From Mycogone perniciosa (taxonomy: Eukaryota > Ascomycota > Sordariomycetes > Hypocreales > Hypocreaceae): DNA of 64,000 nucleotides. Position 1 is the first letter of the stretch, and each line of letters starts with the position of its first letter. The translations under genes and the position numbers were made by a program. Under the pieces are notes generated by a model, which was given only the letters and a program-made list of their open reading frames with translations, was not told the origin of the DNA and did not search any database. This document shows positions 56,663 through 64,000 of the stretch, piece by piece. The stretch spans positions 62,001-126,000 of the forward strand of contig JAOALB010000020.1 of NCBI GenBank assembly GCA_025331125.1. The letters run 5' to 3'.

Positions 56663-58107
56663 TTATTCCTCGTTCTCAGGATCGTAGATGAATCCCAACT
56701 CTTCCAAGCTCGTGGCCCTGCAGCCCTGTTCTTCAAATCGTACCTTGGCCTCGGCGAATATACGCCTAAGCCAAAACAGTTTACCATCCCATCGCGGGGG
56801 TTCCTTGCCAAGATGAGACGCCTTCGTCACCCAATCATGAAATTCGTTGATATATTGTCCATCTGCCTGCGTTGGAAACACATGTAGTGACTCGCCCTGA
56901 ATCTCTTCCAGCTCTTTGCTCCATTTCTCCATCTCTTCCACGGGAGGCAGTTCGAGGTTGTTGGACCATACTGCCGAGAAAGCCGCCGCCTGCGCCTCTC
57001 CCAGGGGCCACGGGACGGACTTCATATTGAGGCACGGGAATACGAGAGTTGGATGCTTAATCCAAAATAGATGTTTGTATAAACCATGGACCCCACGTCC
57101 GGTGGTGATGAACTTGTGTTGCAGATCGGGGAGGAAGGGATAGCCGAAGAAGAATCCAGTGCAGAAAACCACATGATCTATGTCGGATTCCATTCTTCCG
57201 TCCTTGAACCGGATACCTCGCTGGTCCACCAAGAATTCCTCGATTTCAGCGACCTCTTCACACCCAATATGTTCCAACTTGTCCGGAGGCGTAGCGTGTC
57301 TCACTGAGAGAAGGGTTTGTCTGGACACCTCGTTGATCTGAAGAGCAATATCGAGACCTGACGGGCCGTTTCCTACAACGACCACCTTCTTGTCCTTGAA
57401 AGGGGCCGATTTGCGGTATTGCTTGGAGTGTGTAATGATGGAAGGATGGGCTTCGTGGAATCGCTCCATGTTCTTCATAGCAGGGATATAGGGCACGGAG
57501 TAGTGCCCGTTAGCCACAACCACAGCATCGAACGTATCGCGGAGGATGTCGTCATTTACCGTGGAGGCTGCTTCCACGTTCCATTTATCCCTCCCATATT
57601 CAGTATGTAAAGTAATCTGCTTTACTTGATAGCGGAATTTGATAAAACTCCTGACATCCTCGGCGTATTGAACGAGATATTGCTGAATGGTTTCACGCTT
57701 CGGGAAGACCCACGAATCCTTAGGGAACTCCTGGTCGGAGAATGCCATTAGAGAGCCCGGAATATTTGCGTGAAGTCTTTCGTACATGGGAGAGGGAAAG
57801 ATTGGTGTTGGAGCACCCTCCGGCCAGATCGGCGGTTCGGGTCCGTAGAATGGATCTTGCTGAGGGACGGGACACTCCCTTGGGGCAAGACCGCTGTAAT
57901 TCCAGACACCACCGACCTCATTTTGTTGCTCAAATATCACAATAGAATCGAATGCCCCCTGTGCCCTGAGGTATTTGGCGGCAGCAAGACCACATGGCCC
58001 AGCTCCGATGATAGCGACTTTCCTGACATGGAAATGTTTTGGCGATAATAATGAGGGGCTAATGAGGGGCTAATGCCGGCACTGGGACGAGACCAAACGG
58101 AACCCAT
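56663..58107 (-). CDS. Flavin-containing monooxygenase (FMO family)
   Basis: Predicted FAD- and NADPH-dependent monooxygenase acting on an unknown nitrogen, sulfur or ketone substrate. The main exon is 58022-56663. The FAD motif is VAIIGAGPCGLAAAKYL, the NADPH motif is VVVVGNGPSGLDIAL, the FMO linker is ITHSKQYR, and the FATGY-like segment is VVFCTGFFFGYPFLP. The main exon has no in-frame ATG at its start and a stop just upstream, so a first exon is needed. The best candidate is 14 bases (58107-58094, Met-Gly-Ser-Val-Trp), spliced at GTTTG|GTCTCG to CAG|G. This gives 457 residues in frame, but the donor is unusual. A perfect 11-bp inverted repeat lies 108 bp upstream. Confidence 0.88.
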
Positions 58108-58948
58108 AATTGCTATAATAAATGCACTTCCTCGGACTCGCACCAACAGCAAGCTTATTGGGAATGCGTGGCGCAGAATGGAGGAGCCGGTTACTATAAT
58201 ATGTATCTGTTCAGAGTACTTCGTACCTACGAAGTACTACTATAATCTTCATCCTATCTGCATGAGCACATGCCGAGTTCGGATGATGTCAGAAGTGGCA
58301 GAACTCTAGCCGAATATTCACCGTTCAGGAATCTGTGAAGGCTTTTGAACTTTTTTTTTTTTTTAACTGGGTGGCAGAAAATGCGGACTAGAGATACACC
58401 CCTGGGTTCTTTAATGTTGTATCTACGGACAGTAAAATGCGGACCGCAAAAACTAGCTCTCAAGACTCTCCAAAGAAGCTTTCAGAAAAATCGATATAAT
58501 CAATTTAGCTTAATCACTTTACTTTCATAAAACTTCATAGCAAAAAGACCTTGTATCGTTTACATAGGTAGGTGTACGATGTACGGAGTAGTGCTAGGAG
58601 AGTAAAGAACATGAGTTATTACCGCCTGCATTTTTTCTTTTGTTACCCGCTTGTGCCTGTAGCTGCACACCGCCTTCCATTTACATCCCACCAGAAAGCT
58701 CCCCCCCTGCCAGGCCTGCCAACTCATTGATGCATGTACAACACACCTGCTGCCAGCAATGAGGAGACACAGATGCAGCAAACATCGCAACGCCGAAATT
58801 ATAATCACGCGACGACGAACTGTCCCATCGATAATCGCCATCTGAGTCGCGCCTCTATTATGAACCATTTGCGACCCTCCCTCGAATTTCAGGCGCGCCA
58901 CATCCGCTAAACGAAGGGCGCGCCCGCGACTAATAGCTCTGTCGAAAT
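58108..58948. other. Divergent promoter between the FMO gene and the telomere-binding-like gene
   Basis: 841 bp. It contains a perfect palindrome-like repeat (58215-58238), a T14 run (58351-58364) and TACGGAGTA (58582-58590). No gene is seen. Confidence 0.6.
58215..58238. repeat. Perfect 11-bp inverted repeat built from the nonamer
   Basis: AGTACTTCGTA (58215-58225) is followed after two bases (CC) by its exact reverse complement TACGAAGTACT (58228-58238). It lies in the FMO promoter, 108 bp upstream of the proposed start. Confidence 0.9.
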
Positions 58949-61900
58949 ATGGCAGATCATCAGGCCCAACTGGGCGTGCTGCGTAGCAGCGAAGCCACCC
59001 CCATCGCTCAGCTCCATCCAGAAATACCAGACACCAATTCCCGAGTTGTCGACGGTGTTATTACCATCACATGGCCATACAGCATTGTGACAAAGTCGAT
59101 CGCCTTTATCCTGGCCGAGCACGATGTTCGACTAAGGCGCGAGAAAGGACAACTGAGAGTCGAGTTCCATGGCGCTGCCGGCAGGGCCCTTGCGGATTCT
59201 GGTGTCGGCGGTGGCGATGAGGTTCGTCTCAGTCTGGACGGCGCGGAGTGGGAGAAGAATCAGGCGCAGATGAAGCTCCCAGACACCCCGTTGGGCTGGC
59301 AAGTTACATTTACGAATCGCCTGCTGCTGAGCATTCGGAGAGCGGAATCCCAAGAACCGGAAATCATCGACATCGATTCTCCAGCAGAAGACGCACGATA
59401 TTCACCAGAGCCTGTGCGGGATATGAACATGTCACCAAGAGTTGAGCCCGAGCAAACAAACTTTGCAACACCAGTACCACGAACTCCCCTTTCGGCATTT
59501 CCCTCGAAAAGACTGGCATCGTCGACACTAGAACCGGGCGAGTATGCTTCTCCAGCATTCCTCAAACGGGCCAGAGTGTCCTACGGTTCCCTCTTTGAAG
59601 GTGGATTTGATATATTCAATGAAGATGAGGTGCACAAGAGCAAGAAGAGACGAAAATCTCGCTTTAGCATGAATGCTACCCTTTGGAAATACAGCAGCCG
59701 ATCCCCCAGCCCGGAGGTGGAGCAACCGCCCGATCAAGATAGCGAACCCAACGATGACGACGAGCCTATCAATACAGAAGAGGTTGAGGAGGCTGTGGAA
59801 CAATCCATGGTTACACCATCACGACCAACTATGGTAGACCAAGGATGCCAGACCAAGGAACTGGACTTCAGCCCAACTAGAGGAGTTCAGGTTGCCGCTG
59901 AGTCTCGATCAGTAGGGATGCTACTACAATCGTCTCCAACACCAGGATGGAAACATATGGATCTGAGCAGTGAATTTCAAGAGCCACCCACTCTCACATT
60001 TGATCATGAGATAAGCAATGGGCGATTTCCGCGGCACGAATTGGGAGGAATTCAACTTGATGAAATACCTGTGCATGCAAATCAAGAGTTGGGCTTCGAG
60101 TTGCCAATAGATATCGACCCGAGGCTTCAGTTCCAAAGTGTGAATGCTGTCGATCAGCATACGGATTACTCTATGATGCCAACCACAATTCAGCCACACC
60201 AAAACGAATTCCATGAGACGCAGCCACATCAGAGCTTACACTGGGCGACTGAAACTTCGACAATAGCATATACTACAACATCTACGCATGGTTTTGCTGA
60301 ACACCCAGCACCAGAGACAGATAATCCATCCCCCATCAGGCGGCCCGGTACTGGAAGCGATGAAGAGGATGTATCTCATGGTAACGTTGACAGGGTGCAT
60401 TATCGTGCACAAGAGCAGGACGAAATCAGGTCGGTATCCTCCTCCTCCTCCTCCGAAAGTCAAGTCGAGGAGGGCGAGTATGGATATGATCAGGACAAAG
60501 CTGTCGAGGATAGAGGAATATCAATCGATGAGGATGAGGATGACGACTCGACAGACGACGAGTCTGAGGAAGATAGTCATTACGATTCCCAAATACCAGA
60601 TTACGGCTCTGAAGAAGAGTACGATGGGGAGGGGTATGACTATAATCCATATGCTCAACATGAGTTGGCTGATGATAACGAAGACGATGAGTCTGAGGGA
60701 GAGCGGGAGGAGGGAGAGCGGGAGGAGGGAGAGCGGGAGGAGGGAGGGTTGCCTCCTAGGCCCACTCTACACTTTCCTTGGCCCATTCCACATCTTCCTA
60801 GGCCCGCTCCACAACCTCCTAAGGAACCAATTTTCATTAGTCTATTATCGGATTCAGAAGACGAGGACGATAATGCGCAGCCCGGTAACATAGGTCAGGA
60901 TGGCGGCCAGGAGGTTGTCGGTCAAGAGGCTGTCAATCGTGATGAATACGAAGACGATGAGACAAGCGACGATGAGACAAGTGACAATGAGACAAGTGAT
61001 GAATCGGAAAGCGAGGCCGAAGCCGAAAATGAGGTTAGGGATGTGGCCACGTTTAAAACACGAGTCAGCTCATCGCCAGATCGACCTAGAGGACTGAGCC
61101 AACTGGATGGATGCGACGATGAAGTTCCCATCGAGCCTGCGGGAGAAGATGTTTTGAAGAATGGCACTGGAGCAGAGATTGGCCGCATGGACCTGGATTC
61201 AGTCAATGAGGCCCATCAAATTCCCGTGCAGGCCAATGAAGAAACAAGTGCGAGACTTAGCGAGAGCGAATATTTGGCGCGCAATGACAAGGAGGTGCAT
61301 GCCAGAAAGGAGCTTGAGCTTGAATTAGAACCCTCAGTCTATAAAGCACCCGTGGAAACTGAGGAGCATGTCGAAGCTTTGGACAATGGATCAAAGAACA
61401 TGCCTGTGCACGATGCTTCTGAGTCGGGTCCACCAGATGCCGCCAACATTGACAAACTGTTTGCTTCACCGCATGATAAAGAGGCAACTACACCCCACGA
61501 AGCGCGGAATGCCAACTCACCTGAAGCAGTGGATGCTGTGGATCCGGTTACTGAATCTTCGTCACCAAACACGAGCAACTTGCCAGTGGAGATGACTGGT
61601 GTGGAGATATCAGCAAAAGAACACTCTGAGAACCATTCCGAAAATCTTGTTGAGTCACATAATTCACATTCGGAAGAGACTGCCTTCGAGGAGGCGGCAG
61701 AAATCAACATGGAGAAAATGGACGAAGATCCCACGGGGCATCAGGATGTTGAGATGCAAGATACTCTGCCGGATCGAGCAGATGAGCGAGAGATCCCCGC
61801 GGCAGGGGAAGGTAGCCAGCCAGACCAGGGTAGTGGAGGTATCCTACTGAAGGAAACGGAAGCACCTGGCGTGGTTGCACCAACATCCCCCCCTGATACT

Positions 61901-63439
61901 CAACCAGGGCAAGTTCAGTTGGTTCCTTCAGCAGAACCAAACATGACCGATGATGAAAATGAAAGTGCCCATCAACTCCCAACTCCGGGAGACACTCAGC
62001 AGGACGATATGGCCAATCCTGTGCAACCAGAACTCGAGCTGAGTCAGGAAGTCGAAGATGATTTAGCAGCTGAGCAGCAACTGATGATGGAGCTAGAGCA
62101 GTACTCATCTAGCCCTCAAAAGGCGGCGGTGGATGTGCGTCGTGCGAGTGCTGCTTCTTCATCCTTCCAACACGAGCCAACAGACAGCAGGCAAGATCAA
62201 ACACCTCAGAGAGAAGGAAGGCAAAAACCCGAGATGACAATAACAGTACAATCTCTTCGAAGCCATTGCCATTCTCATCGCATGTCAATTGATAGCATTG
62301 ATGAGTTGTCAACAGATCCAAGCGTACTGTTGGCAAGAACTTCCCCGACAAGACTGCAGCATTGTCTTGTGGGGGATATCACTCCACCTACAACGTTGCG
62401 TGCCATGCGTGCCAGGGCCGATCAACAACTGGATGCAAGCATCGCGCTAGCAAGGGCATCTGGGTCACCAAGATCCGTGTCGCCAGTGAAGGAGGACAGC
62501 CCATCAACTACCCTCCGTGTAACGCGCAGAAAAATTGGTTCGCCTGATCGTAGCGTTCTGCTGGCACGAAGTTCTCCATTACGATCTCCAACGCGATCAC
62601 AAGCCAATTCTCCAAAAACAGCTAGCCCGCCAGTGACATTGCGAGTTGCTCGTCGCAGAGGCAGTCAGCTTGACCCAAGCTTACAGCTAGCGGCACTCAG
62701 TCCAAGAAGCACACGGCAGCAGGATATCCCGGGGGTAACTCGGACTACGTCCCGGGGCTCTCACCGAAGTCACACACCTGAGACGGCGGTATCGGGAGAG
62801 GCTCTCGTATCACCGGCTTTGATGTCACCAGCCCTCGCATCGCCATCGATTAGTGGCTCTGTACCAGAGGAAGGTAATGTTTCGGTATTGAAACTCCAGC
62901 TTTTGAGGAGCCTGCGAACAAGTCTGCCGGATTACCTACCTCTTAAATCTTTACGCAACTCGTTGACTAAAACGGCCGATATCTTGGCCGTTGTTACCAC
63001 CACTCCGGCGCAACCACATAGACCCAAGCATGGTCCTCGAGACTACATGCTCGAGCTTACCCTAACGGATCCCTCAGTAGCTCCAGCAAACGTCAGTGTG
63101 GCACATATCTTCCGGCCTCACCAGACATCTCTTCCCATTGTGCATGCTGGAGATGTTGTGCTCCTGCGTCGCGTCCAGGTGGTGTCAATGCAGGGCAGGG
63201 GCTTTGGCGTCCGAGCCGGAGACGCCTCCGCCTGGGCGGTTTTCGAGAAGGGCGACGAGGAGATGCTGCCTCAGATCAAAGGCCCTCCTGTGGAGGTTGT
63301 AGATGAGGAGGTCGAGTATGCACAGGGGCTTAAGCGATGGTGGGGTCTACTGGATGACAAGGCGCTGGCCAGAATCAACAAGGCAAGCCACAACAAGGTG
63401 TTGGCGGCCATGAAGGATGACTCGAGGCGAGCCCATTGA
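58949..63439 (+). CDS. Large protein with C-terminal telomere-binding (Pot1/Cdc13-type) OB fold
   Basis: Single exon of 1,496 residues. The C-terminal ~140 residues (about 1330-1450) resemble the Telo_bind OB fold of Pot1/Cdc13/TEBP: DYLPLKSLRNSLTKTADILA, then RDYMLELTLTDPS, VAHIFRPHQTSLP, AGDVVLLRRVQV and AWAVFEK. This suggests binding of single-stranded telomeric DNA. The N-terminus (1-130) is folded, with beta-rich segments such as VVDGVITITWPYSIVTKSIA. The ~1,000 residues between are disordered and very acidic, with short tandem repeats (EREEG, DDETS). At about 1115-1255 lies a degenerate ~39-residue repeat present 3-4 times. It may be the Pezizomycotina Cdc13/Ctc1-like or Pot1-like capping factor; which one cannot be told here. 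An intronless gene of this size with a clean frame is convincing. Confidence 0.85.
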   Translation: MADHQAQLGVLRSSEATPIAQLHPEIPDTNSRVVDGVITITWPYSIVTKSIAFILAEHDVRLRREKGQLRVEFHGAAGRALADSGVGGGDEVRLSLDGAEWEKNQAQMKLPDTPLGWQVTFTNRLLLSIRRAESQEPEIIDIDSPAEDARYSPEPVRDMNMSPRVEPEQTNFATPVPRTPLSAFPSKRLASSTLEPGEYASPAFLKRARVSYGSLFEGGFDIFNEDEVHKSKKRRKSRFSMNATLWKYSSRSPSPEVEQPPDQDSEPNDDDEPINTEEVEEAVEQSMVTPSRPTMVDQGCQTKELDFSPTRGVQVAAESRSVGMLLQSSPTPGWKHMDLSSEFQEPPTLTFDHEISNGRFPRHELGGIQLDEIPVHANQELGFELPIDIDPRLQFQSVNAVDQHTDYSMMPTTIQPHQNEFHETQPHQSLHWATETSTIAYTTTSTHGFAEHPAPETDNPSPIRRPGTGSDEEDVSHGNVDRVHYRAQEQDEIRSVSSSSSSESQVEEGEYGYDQDKAVEDRGISIDEDEDDDSTDDESEEDSHYDSQIPDYGSEEEYDGEGYDYNPYAQHELADDNEDDESEGEREEGEREEGEREEGGLPPRPTLHFPWPIPHLPRPAPQPPKEPIFISLLSDSEDEDDNAQPGNIGQDGGQEVVGQEAVNRDEYEDDETSDDETSDNETSDESESEAEAENEVRDVATFKTRVSSSPDRPRGLSQLDGCDDEVPIEPAGEDVLKNGTGAEIGRMDLDSVNEAHQIPVQANEETSARLSESEYLARNDKEVHARKELELELEPSVYKAPVETEEHVEALDNGSKNMPVHDASESGPPDAANIDKLFASPHDKEATTPHEARNANSPEAVDAVDPVTESSSPNTSNLPVEMTGVEISAKEHSENHSENLVESHNSHSEETAFEEAAEINMEKMDEDPTGHQDVEMQDTLPDRADEREIPAAGEGSQPDQGSGGILLKETEAPGVVAPTSPPDTQPGQVQLVPSAEPNMTDDENESAHQLPTPGDTQQDDMANPVQPELELSQEVEDDLAAEQQLMMELEQYSSSPQKAAVDVRRASAASSSFQHEPTDSRQDQTPQREGRQKPEMTITVQSLRSHCHSHRMSIDSIDELSTDPSVLLARTSPTRLQHCLVGDITPPTTLRAMRARADQQLDASIALARASGSPRSVSPVKEDSPSTTLRVTRRKIGSPDRSVLLARSSPLRSPTRSQANSPKTASPPVTLRVARRRGSQLDPSLQLAALSPRSTRQQDIPGVTRTTSRGSHRSHTPETAVSGEALVSPALMSPALASPSISGSVPEEGNVSVLKLQLLRSLRTSLPDYLPLKSLRNSLTKTADILAVVTTTPAQPHRPKHGPRDYMLELTLTDPSVAPANVSVAHIFRPHQTSLPIVHAGDVVLLRRVQVVSMQGRGFGVRAGDASAWAVFEKGDEEMLPQIKGPPVEVVDEEVEYAQGLKRWWGLLDDKALARINKASHNKVLAAMKDDSRRAH
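60437..60455. repeat. TCC-repeat microsatellite encoding poly-Ser
   Basis: A TCC run within the telomere-binding-like gene, encoding a run of six serines ahead of the acidic region. Confidence 0.75.
60701..60745. repeat. Three perfect 15-bp tandem repeats in coding sequence
   Basis: GAGCGGGAGGAGGGA is repeated three times head to tail without a mismatch and encodes EREEG repeats. Being in frame, it should vary in copy number without breaking the gene. Confidence 0.9.
60956..61002. repeat. 15-bp imperfect tandem repeats encoding D-[DN]-E-T-S
   Basis: Three near-identical 15-base units encode DDETSDDETSDNETS within the acidic region of the telomere-binding-like protein. They resemble casein kinase 2 target clusters. 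Confidence 0.8.
62300..62720 (+). repeat. Degenerate ~39-residue (117-bp) protein repeat
   Basis: Units centred on DPSVLLARTSP (62314), DASIALARASGSP (62431), DRSVLLARSSP (62547) and DPSLQLAALSP (62669) recur every 116-122 bases. Between them TTLRAMRAR, TTLRVTRRK and VTLRVARRR also recur at the same spacing. The last copy lacks the second half. Confidence 0.8.
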
Positions 63440-64000
63440 TGGGCGTTGGAGATGGGCGAGACGGATAGAGCATTAATATGATATAGCTAAAAGTTTACTT
63501 GGTTTGTTCTAGGGCACGGGAGCTCATGAATGACGAATTTTATATATGTATTAATACGCGGGTCGGGTGGTCATAGGATTACAATTGGGGGGGGGTTACA
63601 ATGCAGATAATTCCAAGAACAGATTCATCCTGATATCTGTACGGAGTATTATTTGCATATGATTCTACTATTAGACCGGGTGTTAAGCTCCCTCCATGCA
63701 GCTGGGACTCGGTTGGATTATAGCTAGCCGTATTCATCATGACTATGGAGCCCAGATGGAGTATCTTGAGGAAGTACCTGGTACGAAGGAGTTCCTCCCG
63801 TCCTGGACATGGATCTCTCTTGGCCTTGCTTGGATCAATTAAGGTTGGGATGATTAGATGCAGATAAGAATAGATGGATGTATTGGCGTTCCGTTCTCCC
63901 ACACCATTTTGTCTTTGACAACTCCGAGATAAGCTCGTCGAGAGCGGGGGAGCAAGGTCGTGTCCACCGACCCGAGGCTAGCTACCAAGCCTTGTCTATC
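63440..64000. other. Right-end intergenic region
   Basis: 561 bp with the 3' UTR of the telomere-binding-like gene. It holds a G9 run (63587-63595) and TACGGAGTA (63640-63648). No gene is recognised before the window ends. Confidence 0.55.

Noticed and set aside
58351..58364. T14 run as a possible retroelement poly-A tail
   Set aside because: No target-site duplication or element sequence is seen next to it; a simple homopolymer is enough.

Overview
This is nuclear DNA of a filamentous ascomycete, most likely a Eurotiomycete (Aspergillus/Penicillium-like; the genus cannot be fixed from sequence alone). The reasons are short introns (about 49-145 bp) with fungal GT..AG ends and CTRAC-like branch points, Zn2Cys6 regulators, a TigA-type disulfide isomerase, a DscA-type E3 ligase, and proteins close to known Aspergillus families. 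No viral, rRNA, tRNA, CRISPR or intact transposon sequence was recognised. I assembled 24 protein genes by joining exons by eye. For most spliced models I checked that the summed exon length is a multiple of three, which supports them.

Left flank (1-8.8 kb): a GID7/WDR26-like ubiquitin-ligase subunit (minus) and the dynamin-like GTPase Vps1 (plus). 8.8-24.6 kb looks accessory and catabolic. It holds a peroxisomal alpha-methylacyl-CoA racemase ending in SKL, a Zn2Cys6 regulator, a sugar-porter MFS transporter, a regulator-like protein without a zinc cluster, an unknown protein, a cytochrome P450 with one frameshift, and an amino-acid/GABA-type permease.

24.9-44 kb: NADP-glutamate dehydrogenase (gdhA) with a GATA-rich upstream region, the catalytic subunit of DNA polymerase delta, a rhomboid-family membrane protein, a small membrane protein, a second Zn2Cys6 regulator, and the Dsc E3 ligase subunit DscA. 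44-57 kb is dense housekeeping: an HSBP1-like micro-protein, tigA, rps29, mitochondrial EF-Tu, Pga2, a large unknown cysteine-module protein, and rpl4. 56.6-63.4 kb: a flavin monooxygenase and a 1,496-residue protein with a C-terminal telomere-binding-type OB fold.

The most notable observations are: (1) three copies of a four-cysteine module in the unknown 892-residue protein; (2) a regular ~39-residue internal repeat in the telomere-binding-like protein; (3) a GA-AG intron in the sugar transporter; (4) a single-base frameshift in an otherwise intact P450; (5) a strongly over-represented non-coding nonamer pair, TACGGAGTA/TACGAAGTA, with 30 exact copies found by eye and none in coding sequence.
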